Assembly (NCBI GenBank): GCA_963556255.1
Contig: OY744605.1
Span: forward strand, 37,285,608-37,349,607
Reading direction: 5' to 3'
Length of the DNA: 64,000 bases
From: Allolobophora icterica
Taxonomy: Eukaryota > Annelida > Clitellata > Crassiclitellata > Lumbricidae
How positions within the stretch are numbered: position 1 is the first letter of the stretch; each line of letters begins with the position of its first letter. A program made the position numbers and the translations under genes. Below the pieces are notes generated by a model. That model was not told where the DNA came from. It worked only from the letters and a program-made list of their open reading frames with translations, and did no database searches. Shown one piece after another: positions 13,204 to 23,493 of this stretch.

Positions 13204-13950
13204 TTTGACCAAGTGAATTGTATACTAATAAATTTGGTGATGTCCTTGCTTTAAGTAGTTTAAGCTTTCTATTTCATTTTAAAATTTTCTCAGTTTCCAA
13301 AATACGAACAAATATTCAATTCTACATGGATCAAACTCATCAAAGTCTAAACTCCCCCTCAAGCTATTTCTACAGTTCTCACACTGGATCCATCCTCTCC
13401 ATCGGTCTCCCTAACTGACATGGATGAATCAACCGGCTCACTGCTACTGGTCTTCTCCTGGGTCGGAACTCTTTATCAGCCAAAGCAGCGTCCAGCTAAA
13501 TGGGGTCTCCATCTGCCAACGGGGTGTCATGCCCAGTGCGAACTCCATCAGCAAAAAGCTGATGGAGTTCCTTCAAAAAGGCGTCATGGAGTTCCTCCAA
13601 AAAGGTGTCATCAGTGATTATTGGGGAGTAGTGGTAACATCACTGGCGTGAAGTGCAGTAGGTAGCGGGATCGCCTTCCGTAACCCTCCCAAGGTCCACT
13701 CAGCCTATCATTTGCGAGATGGTGCGTTTGTGAAAATGAGATGTAGGACGTGGTGGGCGCCTTGCAAGGCTGCCGTATACAGTTAAAATTCAACTCCTGT
13801 AATAACTTGTGATCATCCGTTCATACTGATTTGTAATCATACTGCGTAATTGTCAGTTTGAAGATATTAAACGAAAATTATTATTATCATTCGCACCAGG
13901 ACACTCGCTGAAAGCGGCGTCCGAAAAACAGACAACAAGGAATAACTAAC
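13204..13950. other. No gene recognised; contains a strong hairpin
   Basis: Several short ORFs occur but none resembles a known protein. Near 13540-13610 the sequence contains a 13-bp perfect stem-loop and a short near-direct duplication around GGAGTTCCTTCAAAAAGG. No splice-supported coding exon is visible. Confidence 0.5.
13540..13570. other. Perfect 13-bp stem-loop with AAAAA loop
   Basis: GAACTCCATCAGC is followed by AAAAA and then its exact reverse complement GCTGATGGAGTTC. A partial copy of the right arm (GGAGTTCCTCCAAAAAGG) follows 20-30 bp downstream. It could be a small-RNA-type hairpin or just a replication-slippage product; the sequence does not decide. Confidence 0.8.
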
Positions 13951-13954
13951 TCAC

Positions 13955-14160
13955 CACACACGGAAGCTGCAGCGTCGCTCCACAGATCACCAACGGGTAG
14001 ACACTGCGGCTGACTTTCCTCGATCGCCGGTAGGTCGTCTACCCTCGAGACTTCCTCCGGTGCAGAAACAACCACCACACTGTTCTCCAAATCGGCAGGG
14101 ACCACTCGTGATTTTAATGAAATACGGTCGACAAAAGCACAAAAATCCTCCGGAACATGT
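13955..14160 (-). CDS. Candidate internal exon of an unidentified minus-strand gene
   Basis: Reading the minus strand, a TTTTCTAG acceptor-like site near 14161 is followed by 206 bp open in one frame, ending at a consensus donor (GTGTG|GTGAGT) at 13955/13954. The translation is protein-like, containing ENSVVVVSAPEEVSRVDDLP and CLPVGDLWSDAAASVC, rich in acidic and small residues. It has no recognisable family. No in-frame ATG precedes it after the upstream stop, so an upstream exon would be needed. An X-box/CRE pair lies ~75 bp upstream on the minus strand, which fits poorly with an internal exon, so this may instead be 5' leader sequence. Confidence 0.3.
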
Positions 14161-14234
14161 CTAGAAAATCATAAATCACAGATAAAATCGACAGCGCCAT
14201 TCGAAAATTGAAAGAAGCCACAGAAGACAATTAC

Positions 14235-14262
14235 GTCACCATGGAAACCGGTTATGACGTCA
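14235..14262. promoter_or_regulatory. X-box-like palindrome next to a CRE
   Basis: GTCACCATGGAAAC (14235-14248) matches the two half-sites of the RFX X-box (consensus about GTTNCCATGGNAAC) and is followed 6 bp later by a perfect cAMP-response element TGACGTCA (14255-14262). A further half-CRE (ACGTCA) overlaps the left side. RFX and CREB/ATF sites occur together in animal promoters. Function here is inference; no promoter or transcript is shown by the sequence. Confidence 0.4.
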
Positions 14263-14469
14263 AAAGTCTATTTCCGCTTTAAAATGTCAACCCGATAAAG
14301 TTTTTATGCTCAAGTTTATCGCTTACTTTTCACGCTTTGAGTTTTCACGTTAATTTTACTTGATAAAGTTTAACTCGCGATTTTAATAAATACAGAATTG
14401 CCAAATTGAACGTTTTAGGCCTATATTTTGCATAAAGCGATTTCTTTGCAATAACTCACCTTGTCAAGT

Positions 14470-14830
14470 TGGGCGCGTAGCGAATCGCCGAATCCCGAAT
14501 CGCCGAAATGGTATAACCGCCGGATCGCCGAAACTATTTTGTGAGGAAAGTCCGTATCACCGAAAATGCTGTTCGTAGCGAATCGCCGAATCCCGAATCG
14601 CCGAAATGCTACTACCGCCCGAATCGCCGAAACTATTTTGTGAAGAAAACCCGTATCGCCGAAAATGCTGTTCGTAGCGAATCGCCGAATCCCGAATCGC
14701 CGAAATGCTACTACCGCCCGAATCGCCGAAACTATTTTGTGATAAAAACCCGTATCGCCGAAAATGCTGTTCGTAGCGAATCGCCGAATCCCGATTCGCC
14801 GAAATGGTATTACCGCCGACTCGAGGAAGA
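14470..14830. repeat. 99-bp tandem repeat built from CGAATCGCCGAA words
   Basis: About 3.5 copies of a 99-bp unit contain GCGAATCGCCGAATCCCG, AATCGCCGAAATGCTACTAC and AAACTATTTTGTG. The internal word CGAATCGCCGAA recurs several times per unit. Because 99 = 3 x 33, one frame stays open for 107 codons with a 33-residue period; I treat this as a by-product of the period. A related 98-bp array lies inverted at 24085-24545. Confidence 0.88.
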
Positions 14831-15109
14831 AGGTTCCAGGAATGGGATACAGTACACTGAATAGAGCATAATCGAGTAGGCCCTATTTGTGTGTACCACC
14901 TCCTGCGCCCACGATCGAGCTCATGACCTAGAAATACCCCCCGCTGATAGCTTGACTAGAAAAAACATTCATCATCGGGATGCTCTATTATGCAGCTTAG
15001 TTTGCCCATTGAGTAAAAATCAATATTAACGGGATATGTTTGAGACAAATATTAGCAGTACTGTCATTAATAGGCCTAGCTTAGCAGTCATATATAAACT
15101 GTCTAAACA

Positions 15110-15187
15110 CGTATAATTTGCTGCAGGGCCTACACCAAAATGCGGTTTGCAATTGGTTCTAATAAAGAATATTCTATTCTATTCTAT
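15110..15187 (+). mobile_element. LINE 3' end with (TTCTA)n tail
   Basis: The stretch CAAAATGCGGTTTGCAATTGG, then TAATAAAGAATA and a (TTCTA)n tail, resembles the 3' terminus of the Jockey-like element at 45466-46450 read in its own sense (CAAAATGCGGTTAGCAGTTGG, then ATTAATAAAGGATATAC). Only the terminal ~80 bp is present. Confidence 0.5.
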
Positions 15188-15345
15188 TTGGGGAACATAA
15201 GAAGTCAAATTTCTCGTAAGGTAGGGGTGGTGATCAGAGGTGTGATTAAAGAGATTATTGAAGACAAGTGGTAAGAGGCCATGATCGTAGCGATACATAA
15301 AGACTCCTATTTGCATACTAGTGTATTTGCCCGTCATAATTATGA
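15188..15345 (-). mobile_element. LINE reverse transcriptase C-terminal fragment
   Basis: The minus-strand translation reads QIGVFMYRYDHGLLPLVFNN followed by SDHHPYLTRNLTSYVPQI, a signature found just downstream of the RT domain in CR1/Rex/Jockey-like ORFs (pattern QI.FMYKYHHGLLP..FNN.F, then Y.TR). It abuts the (TTCTA)n tail of the + strand LINE end. Nothing upstream or downstream of this ~50-residue block is recognisable. Confidence 0.6.
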
Positions 15346-15990
15346 CGTGACGACAGTGTATCATTATAGGCCTATATACATCGTTTGTTAAAATGCTCTG
15401 ATCGCCGTCGTCAAGACGACCGTCGTCAAGACAACCGGTTTATGTTTCACAATAGAACAGAAGCTGTTTGTGACGTAGCGTCAGTACGACGGACAAATTT
15501 GCATATAAGGAAACTATATGTATAGATACCTAATTTGATCAATCTTTAACAAACCAAAGTCTCTGAAACCTTGGTCAATATGACCTGCGTAAGGAATGTC
15601 GCCTATATAACGGGCTGTTTTTTAAGGGTAAGTAATCTATTAAGGTTCGATTTAAATGGGATAACAATGAGCTATAAGTATGGGTAAATAAGAGAACAAC
15701 AAAGTACAGGCCTGATAGAGAAAACAATTGATTTAGGCCTAGAAGAGCGATAGAGTATTATACCAATATAGTATTAGTACCAACAGTACCAATATTAGAG
15801 ATGTTTTATATGCTCCTTAAGTTTAGATGCTGTTCAATATAGCCTAATATGTTTTTGTGCCCAGGAATTCAGTGGAATTTATAACATTCATTCATTCATT
15901 CGATCATTCATTCATTTTGAAAATTTATTATAGCGCCCCTCATTATTTACTCAGAAGTATATTGTATGTCCGTTTGACACTTATCCACAG
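15346..15990. other. No gene seen; AT-rich with short (CATT)n tract
   Basis: Contains a short CGTCGTCAAGACGACCGTCG direct repeat near 15405-15435, two TAGGCCTA octamers (15367, 15734) and a (CATT)n-like tract near 15888-15916. I see no coding or RNA gene. Confidence 0.5.
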
Positions 15991-15997
15991 ATGTCGC

Positions 15998-16238
15998 GTG
16001 GGGCGTGGTGGCTCAGTGGTAAGTTCGGCGCCTTGTGACCGGAGGGTTGCAGGTTCGAATCCCACTCTAGCCGCTGCGTACGGACCTTGGGCAAGTCCTT
16101 CACTCGCAATTTCTCGTGGCGCTTCGGCGTGAAAATTCCGGCACAGTATCATATGCTGTAGTCGGGAGCGCCTCTGAGTAGTAGTTGACTTCGAGAGGCG
16201 CTATAGAAATATCCGGAATAAATAGGAATAAAATAAAT
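15998..16238 (+). mobile_element. tRNA-derived SINE with 9-bp target-site duplication
   Basis: The head contains a pol III A-box-like TGGCTCAGTGGTAAG and a canonical B-box GGTTCGAATCCC. The body contains GGACCTTGGGCAAGTCCTTC. The 3' part ends with a stem GCGCCTCT...AGAGGCGC and a (GGAATAAAATA)-like tail. It is flanked by AGATGTCGC on both sides (15989-15997 and 16239-16247). Related copies lie at 39700-39800 (minus) and 57440-57610 (plus). The 3' hairpin is the one shared with the L2/CR1-like LINEs here, so those LINEs are the likely mobilising partner (inference). Confidence 0.88.
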
Positions 16239-16360
16239 AGATGTCGCTCCGCTTCAATTTTTTACGCCTGATATTAAATAATATTATGTTTTTATATCTC
16301 CAAAGGAAATTTTTACCTCGCCGGTTTTCCTTCATAACAATAATTAAATGAATGCATTTG

Positions 16361-16627
16361 TTATGTAAACAGAACGCGATATTTTTCTGTTTCCCGAATA
16401 TCGCCCAAAATAGTATAAATGTATGGCGTAATTGCAGTATCAGCACAGTAATTACAAATACAGATTATACAAATACACTCCGGAAAGTGTCGACAGATGT
16501 CGTAAGTGTCCGTGTCTTCAGCCTGGAACTCGTGGTAGTCGATGCCTAGGCCCTCGTAAGGCGACGCGTCCGGGACTGGACGTGGACCCTTATATCTGGC
16601 GCAGTTTAACACGTGCGATATGCGCAA
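16361..16627 (-). CDS. Unrecognised candidate coding fragment
   Basis: An 88-codon minus-strand ORF whose first ~45 codons look like real coding sequence: GC-ending codons and a balanced composition, including GPRPVPDASPYEGLG and DYHEFQAEDTDTYDICRHFP. The remainder (ICIICICNYC) is T-rich and looks non-coding. An acceptor-like GCGCCAG occurs just inside the 5' part, but no good donor follows the coding-like block. I cannot assign a family. It may be an isolated exon or an exon remnant. Confidence 0.28.
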   Translation of the reverse strand: MRISHVLNCARYKGPRPVPDASPYEGLGIDYHEFQAEDTDTYDICRHFPECICIICICNYCADTAITPYIYTILGDIRETEKYRVLFT

Positions 16628-16769
16628 TGAGATACCACGATGTGATCTTTTGACAGGGAAGGGTTACATTGCTAGATTACTGCATAAATGATAAGAAAAC
16701 ACTTGCTTTTTTAATTACTTATTTTATCATTTTTATTTCGATTTATTATTACTTCAACGTTTTACAATC

Positions 16770-16835
16770 AATGCTTCTAGCGTCTGTCCCATTGTGCGTT
16801 TGCTAATGGTGTAATAAAGAATATACTTGCTTACT
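16770..16835 (+). mobile_element. Short LINE 3' end with TTAC-type tail
   Basis: CATTGTGCGTTTGCTAATGG followed by TAATAAAGAATATACTTGC and TTACTTG resembles the terminal segment of the Jockey-like LINE whose 3' tails lie at 21655 and 45466. Only the last ~65 bp are present. Confidence 0.35.
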
Positions 16836-17014
16836 TGATCAATATAATATCCGTGGAAATAAGCAACGACCTCTTATATATCTTTTGCCTTGCTGTCATT
16901 GGCCGCAACAAAACGGTGGTGCTGCGCAGTGATTGGCCGATTTATAAAATATAGGTCGACTTAAAAAACAATTTTATTTGCGAAAAATTTATTACTTTCA
17001 GGGAGACGGGATTG

Positions 17015-17150
17015 CAATAGAGTCAGTAGACTACTTCAGTTCCGTAGACGCTTGAAAACATTTCTTTTTGCCAGTTTTGGCAGTGATGTGGGTCGAGAGC
17101 GCCGCTGATGTGAGTGGTGCTACATAAATGTTCAATTACAATTTCAATTA
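17015..17150 (+). mobile_element. L2/CR1-type LINE 3' terminus
   Basis: The translation around RRLKTFLFASFG is the usual last few residues of an L2/CR1 ORF. It is followed by GAGAGCGCCGCTGATGTGAG, GTGGTGCTACATAAATG and (CAATTA)n. This is the same terminal arrangement as the bridges in the 1-12525 satellite, and the clearest single-copy evidence that those bridges derive from a LINE 3' end. Confidence 0.65.
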
Positions 17151-17918
<768 letters not shown>

Positions 17919-18312
17919 TCTAGACGTGAGGACGCTGGAAGGTCGTAGAGCGGTAGATTATCTAGAATCAGGAGCTCTGAGGCTTGAAATCTTATAACTA
18001 GACCATTACTACTAATGAACTATGTAAATGTTTGCTATATATTTGTCCCATTTAAACAAAGCACACAAATCACTCATACATAGAATAAAATAACATACAT
18101 GGATTACCTATATCCAGCAGACGAGTTGGTTCGATTGATTTTAACTCGAGCGAGGCTTCAGGGATTGCTATTATGCCCAAAACATTACAAGATGTTGTCA
18201 TCAAAGGTGAATGGGCAGAAACATAGGTTTGCTAAAGTAAGCGACACATTTCATCCATAGTGCCTACTATATACCTGGCACACATCATCTAGGTTGTCAT
18301 TTCCACTTTGAG

Positions 18313-18759
18313 TTATTTCTTACATACATTAGTGTGATACCGAACGATACTCAACAAGCGGTCGGTAGTTATTTGGCCATCTACGTGTTTTTTGTAGGAC
18401 TCTTCGATTTTGGCTTCGAATTTCACTAGTTTAGGCTTGCGAACAGGGGGTTCCACACCTACTTCTACCTTTGAAATGTCCATCTCTGTTTTTGCCTGCA
18501 CTATTTTTAACGCATTCAAAAAAACAAAGATGTTTGGATGAGTTGGCAAATGTTTTTTCATATGAGCGACTTTAGAGGTTGTTGACTGGAGGCTAAGGGT
18601 TGATCCGAGTACTTCTGTCTTCCTCTTTAGAGATGCTTTCTGTTTGAGACATTCGGAACACTTCCATCTAAGTTGTTTCTTCTTATTCACAGCCACCCAA
18701 TATCGTTTCAAAGTAATGCCTGTAGTACACATAATGCTAATATTACTGTTGTGAAACAC
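18313..18759 (-). CDS. ORF with BED-like zinc finger (possible hAT transposase N-terminus)
   Basis: A 148-codon uninterrupted minus-strand ORF, rich in lysine. Residues 20-37 (YWVAVNKKKQLRWKCSEC) carry an aromatic residue and a C-x2-C pair (C34, C37). Residues 57-75 (LQSTTSKVAHMKKHLPTHP) supply the H-x3-H pair (H70, H74) preceded by a TS...HMKKHL stretch. This order is that of BED zinc fingers, which sit at the N-terminus of many hAT transposases. The following KFEAKIEESYKKH resembles the linker after the finger. It stops at residue 148, far short of the usual ~600, so it is a fragment, a single exon or a domesticated short protein. FLYWCH is an alternative fold but fits less well. No catalytic residues are present. 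Confidence 0.45.
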   Translation of the reverse strand: MFHNSNISIMCTTGITLKRYWVAVNKKKQLRWKCSECLKQKASLKRKTEVLGSTLSLQSTTSKVAHMKKHLPTHPNIFVFLNALKIVQAKTEMDISKVEVGVEPPVRKPKLVKFEAKIEESYKKHVDGQITTDRLLSIVRYHTNVCKK

Positions 18760-18874
18760 TACAGTAGCAACTTATAATGAGAAATGTGTAACTTTCAGTG
18801 ACTAACTACTAGTTTTCACTACATTCAAGTGGCTAGGCAGACAAATGAGTTCATGCTTTCTTTTAACTACTGGT

Positions 18875-18875
<1 letters not shown>

Positions 18876-18971
<96 letters not shown>
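18876..18971. repeat. (CA)n microsatellite
   Basis: About 96 bp of CA dinucleotides, immediately upstream of a LINE fragment. Confidence 0.99.
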
Positions 18972-18973
<2 letters not shown>

Positions 18974-18979
18974 GCTATT

Positions 18980-19250
18980 GTTGAAAAAGGGAATTAGAAG
19001 TGAACCAGAGAACCACAGACCAGTCAGTTTTACTAGTGTGATGTGCAAGGTCCTGGAAAGAATAATGAAGGATAGTACAGTTAAACATTTCAATGGGCAC
19101 GATATTATAAATGGCAGTCAACATGGATTTTCCGAAGGCTGCTAGGAGTTCCGAAAACCTGTAGATATAATTTACCTAGATTTTGCCAAGGCATTTCACA
19201 AAGTACCTCATGAAGAAGAAGAAGCTAGGCAAATTGGGTTAGTAAGCATT
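18980..19250 (+). mobile_element. LINE reverse transcriptase fragment (N-terminal RT motifs)
   Basis: After the (CA)n tract the + strand translates to ENHRPVSFTSVMCKVLERIM, then GSQHGFSEGC, and after a stop VDIIYLDFAKAFHKVPH. These are RT blocks 1-3 of non-LTR elements (N.RPVSLTS...KVLER; QHGF; D.AKAFD.V.H). A stop and a deletion between QHGF and the block containing DFAKAF show that it is dead. The right edge dissolves before the hAT element at 19289. Confidence 0.75.
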
Positions 19251-19288
19251 CGAGGTTAATTTGCAGTGGTTCTAACAGACATTGTTAT

Positions 19289-20173
19289 CAGTGATGGGCA
19301 ATAACAGAGGTTAAGTGAACTGCAATAATGCAGAGCATCAGTGACAATTTCACCTTCAAACTATGCAATGTGTACTGTTCAAGGCATACAGTTACAGGCG
19401 TACTGTCATCAGTGATGGGCACTAAACTATTTTTTTAGTTAAACTAAAACTATTTTCCAACTAAAAAAAATAGTTTAACTAAAGTTGGCAACTGATTTTG
19501 GAAATTAGTTAACTAAACTAAAAAAAGTAGTTAAACTTTTCCAACTTTTTATGAGAAACATTTTCACAATAAACGACGTTAAGTGAACTGTAATAATGCA
19601 AAGCGTCAATGACAATTTCACCTTCAAACTATGCAATATGTAGTGTTCTGGCATACAGTTACATGTGTACTGTAAGTAGTGTATGAATTTGAAATCACTG
19701 GCCGTTAATGCTAAAACCATGCAGTGTTACAATGTTTTTGCTGACAGTGTTCAATGTTCACTGTGGAAAAATAGTTGCATATTGCTGATTTTTTAGTTAA
19801 ACCTTTTAGTTAGCAACTAAAATTTTTTAGTTAAACTATGGTTTTAACTAAACTATTTTTTTAAAGTTAAACTTCTTCCTTAACTAAAATTTTTTAGTTA
19901 AACTAAACGTTAGCAACTTTTTAGTTAACTATTGCCCATCACTGACTGTCATTACTAACACTGTGCCTTACTACAAAATGTATTCTGTCCAATAAGCAAG
20001 TAAAATAGTTGCATATTGCTGATTTCTTAGGTAAACTTTTTACTTAGCAACTACAAAACTAGTTAAACTATGGTGTTAACTAAACTATTTTTTAGTTAAA
20101 CTTCATCCTTAACTAAGACATTTTAGTTAAACTAAAAGTTAGGAACTTATTAGTTAACTATTGCCCATCACTG
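19289..20173. mobile_element. Non-autonomous hAT-like element, family B, outer copy
   Basis: Starts CAGTGATGGGCAATAAC and ends CTATTGCCCATCACTG, a near-perfect terminal inverted repeat. Flanks are ATTGTTAT (19281-19288) and ATTGTCAT (20174-20181), an 8-bp duplication with one difference. A complete second copy of the family is inserted at 19410-19944; without it the element is ~340 bp. The interior is dominated by AGTTAAACTA/TAGTTTAACT words. No coding sequence. Confidence 0.87.
19410..19944. mobile_element. Non-autonomous hAT-like element, family B, nested copy
   Basis: Starts CAGTGATGGGCACTAAAC and ends AACTATTGCCCATCACTG, with a perfect 8-bp duplication ACTGTCAT (19402-19409 and 19945-19952). 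Its internal block near 19580-19675 (CAATTTCACCTTCAAACTATG) is a diverged copy of the host block at 19345-19400, proving self-insertion. It is 535 bp long with no ORF of note. Confidence 0.9.
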
Positions 20174-20181
20174 ATTGTCAT

Positions 20182-21654
20182 GGATTGTTATGTAAACACG
20201 ACGTTGTACATATTTGCCGCTAGGGGCGCTGCGCTCCATAGACGCCATTTACTTGTTACAGCGGGTCTACACCACCTATTAACATCTTTGGTCTACACTA
20301 GCGAATATAATGATATGTTCTTTTCTGTGATTGGTTGAGATAAAAATAGCTTATAGAAACAGACTACGATTCCGACACGAGTAGCTTAAGAGGCTGTACC
20401 CAAATGACGTCACGCGAGTTCAGCCGATTTTTATCCACACCCTTTCCATTTTGATAATAAAACATGCTTCAAATCACATTTATGATTTATTGTAATTTCT
20501 AATAATTATTTCTTGTGGCGCTGCACTCTGGTGTTGTAAGGAGAAAGTCATGTAGTAACGGGGAGCTGAGATTTGTAAAGCTGAGATTTCTTGACATTAA
20601 CTTGGAAATATCGTCTACCAATTACTACAGATAATTTTATTCATACAATCATTTTACTGGTGTGAACATCTGCATTACTGGTTACGCAATTAATATTTTC
20701 CAGATGATAATTATTGAAAGATACTTTCAAGTTTGTAGTAGAACGAAGAAATATGGATAGAGTGATTTTTAGCAATCACATATTCCACAGAACGAAATGC
20801 TCTGGTAGGGTCATTAGAATAAAAATGTGTAATAACAGTTTTTTTACAGAAATTTACAAAATGTAGGCTATGCTTCCATTCTCCCAATGCGATGCAATAT
20901 AGTCCTTCATGGAATAAATAGGGAGAGCACGGATCTCTTCATCCTGCACTCTCCATTTTCTTCGTTCGCTATTACAACAATTAGTTCACGTGAACATTTC
21001 AAACCAAAGATATAATAAAATACTAGATCACTTATCACTCCTTTGCTGTTGACATGTAGTGAGTAAAGATAAATTTATGAATAAAGTGTGACGGTGACCA
21101 TAGGCCTACACATAAATATTGAAATAATCAGATAGACCCCTATCATGACCCACACCCCAGCCGGCAGTCGTTATTATTTGGATGACTACCCCAGCTTCAC
21201 TTTATAAAATCAATCTTCTATAACAACCAGAACACTGTGACATACAATGTCATACATTAGCTTACTTCGATAAGACACTACAAACCACGAGTAACCCACT
21301 AACCCACTCACGGTGTCTGAGTGGTTGCAATCCTGGTCTGCTGGGTTGATGATGGGGTTGGCATCAGTCTGTGAGGATGTGTTAATTATTACAGTCGTTG
21401 TCTCTGTTGGAGATCATTAAGGCTGCGTGTTATCCGTAGCTTCTTAATGATCACACCGAGGCCGCGGTCGACCGACCGTATCGGACAGATCCCTATGACC
21501 CAGACCCCAGCCGAAGGTCGTTATGACATAGGCCTAATTATACGACTACCACTTCCGCAGCCCACGCAGGGCTTATTGGTTAATAGTGAGCAAGAATGCA
21601 CTTAAATTTCGCTTTGAATTCTCCCTTATTAAGGAATGCCCTGAGATTGTGTAT
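20182..21654. other. No gene seen; one ~60-bp direct repeat
   Basis: AT-rich single-copy-like DNA. A diverged direct repeat containing CCAGCCGGCAGTCGTTATTA (21134-21190) and CCAGCCGAAGGTCGTTATGA (21487-21550) brackets ~300 bp. Short ORFs show no recognisable domain. Confidence 0.45.
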
Positions 21655-21760
21655 TAAGTAGTAAGTAAGTAAGTAAGTATATTCTTTATTTGACCAGTTG
21701 ACATAACGCACTCTGGTTTAGGCCTACATACATGTAAGTAGGGCCTAAGCAGTATGAGAA
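21655..21760 (-). mobile_element. Jockey-like LINE 3' end, minus strand
   Basis: A (GTAA)n tract followed by TATATTCTTTATTTGACC and GCACTCTGGTTTAGG is the reverse complement of a LINE terminus. The same order, (GTAA)n then CTTTATTAATCC and GCATTTTGGTTTAC, occurs at the end of the reverse transcriptase fragment at 45466-45540. Confidence 0.5.
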
Positions 21761-22153
21761 TTGTAGAAAAATAACTGGGGGTTAGACCTTGATTCCTGTG
21801 GAGTTGGAGTGTGCAATGAAGGCTTTACTATGGGGGTCCTAAGAAAGACTAGGGGGGTTGAACCCCCAACTCCCCGACAATTTTCACCCTGGGCCTAAGT
21901 CAGTAAGTAATCATACTAATAAGCAAGTAATCATAGTAATTATAAAGACAACGTTTACTTCTTGCAAAAATATTTTGCAAACAAAATTATCATAAGACGC
22001 AAAAGTCTTTCTGTAAAGAAGACAACCAACTTTACGTCACTCACCAACAAAGAATTAGAATTTACTTTAATAAGATTTACTGTGATTGTACGCAACGCAA
22101 CTGCAGCCATTGACACGGTTCCCATGACGTCTATTAAGAGATCAGTGTGTATC

Positions 22154-23493
22154 CAGGGCCACCGACAGAAATTCCGGGCCCCTACGCAGAGCAATCACGG
22201 GCCCTTAGGCAGAGCAGTCGTGGGCCCCTAGGGAGAACAGTGACGGGCCCCTAGGCAGAGCAGTTATGGGCCTCTAAACTATCTTTAGGCTTTATATAAG
22301 TAGGCCTATAATATCGTACGGTCGTACGAAAAAATAAAACAAAACTCAAATTGATATAATAAACGCGCGTGTACGACCGTACAATATTATATTTATACAG
22401 TCTTGTTGTCCTCGAGACCAAGGTCTTGGTCTCGAGTGCACTCGAGTTCGTTTTTAAAAGTCTTGGTCTTGGTCTTGGTCTTGAGGTTCAAGGTCTTGGT
22501 CTTGGTCTTGGTCTTGAGGTTCAAGGTCAAGGTCTTGGTCTTGGTCTTGGTCTTGAGGTGGAAAGTCTTGGTCTTGGTCTCGCAAGACCAAGACCAAGAC
22601 CGGCTGTTAATATGAACAGTCATTTAACAAAACTCAAGAATTCTGTATCAAGCCTGCTTGCATCATACGACCAATAGCCTAGCTATGGATGGATACATGT
22701 CATGTTGGTCAGGAAAACTCATTGGCAGCAGCAACAGTTATTCTGTATCAGACGGTATGATAAACCATGGGAAGATTTCAAAAGGACTCACTATCTGTAC
22801 AGTTACATCCAGTGCTTGAAAAGCTACTCTGTGTGTGTCAGCGCTCAGCGACTTCAGCACCTGTAGAACGTATTTTTTCACATGGCGGAATTTTTATGAG
22901 GCCCACCAGGCACGTCTTGGTCAGAAAATTCTGAGCGAATTGTTTTTTTTTTATAAAATATAAAAGGCATTTGGTATAAGAGTTTGCATGAAGGACTCTT
23001 GAATACAAATTCGGATTTCTCTGCAGTTTGCATTTAAAGTTAATTTGCTTGAATAAAATAAAAGACTCATGTTTTCATTAAAATAGACTTGACAATTTTT
23101 AGAAGTCTTGACCTGATTTAGATTTTTTTGGTCTTGGTCTTGGTCTTGGTCTCGAGGTTCAAGGTCTTGGTCTTGGTCTTGGTCTCGAGGTTCAAAGTCT
23201 TGGTCTTGGTCTTGGTCTCGAGGTTCAAGGTCTTGGTCTTGGTCTTGGTCTTGAGGTTCAAGGTCTTGGTCTTGGTCTTGGTCTTGAGGTTTAAGGTCTT
23301 GACAACAAGACTGTATTTATATAATATTATATACACCTATGATTTTATTCAGATGCTTGAAGTTTAAACTGATTGTAGTTAAGCGTCAGAATAACTGAAT
23401 ATAATGTTTTTCATAAGTTGATTGCGGGCCCGACCCGGGCCCCTAAAAAGTCGCCGGGCCTCTGGGCATTTGTCTCCCCCTGCTCCCCCTCTC
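22154..23493. mobile_element. GGGCC-rich element inserted in the foldback arm
   Basis: It starts CAGGGCCACCGACAGAAATT, followed by four copies of a GGGCCCCTAGGCAGAGCAGT-like word, and ends CCTGCTCCCCCTCTC. GTGTATC lies on both sides (22147-22153, 23494-23500), with the eighth base differing. The intact opposite arm shows the empty site. The expected inverted terminus (GGCCCTG) is missing at the right, so that end may be truncated or atypical. It is itself interrupted by the hAT element at 22398-23313. Confidence 0.6.
22398..23313. mobile_element. hAT derivative, family C copy 1, with transposase C-terminal remnant
   Basis: A 916-bp element with perfect 13-bp terminal inverted repeats CAGTCTTGTTGTC / GACAACAAGACTG and a perfect 8-bp duplication TATTTATA (22390-22397, 23314-23321). 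Both subterminal regions are arrays of GGTCTT hexamers punctuated by GAGGTTCAA. The left end also has a 12-bp-arm palindrome (CTCGAGACCAAG-GT-CTTGGTCTCGAG). Between them the + strand encodes LHPVLEKLLCV and SATSAPVERIFSHGG (about 22805-22900), the signature of the hAT transposase C-terminal dimerisation domain, then breaks. It is an internally deleted, non-coding derivative of an autonomous hAT. Confidence 0.92.

Noticed and set aside
14541..14864. 107-codon ORF with three 33-residue repeats
   Set aside because: Open only because the tandem unit is 99 bp. The related 98-bp array at 24085 has no constant frame, so selection for coding is unlikely.
18873..19145. ORF starting with a His/Thr run
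   Set aside because: The N-terminal part is the (CA)n tract; the rest is a dead LINE fragment.
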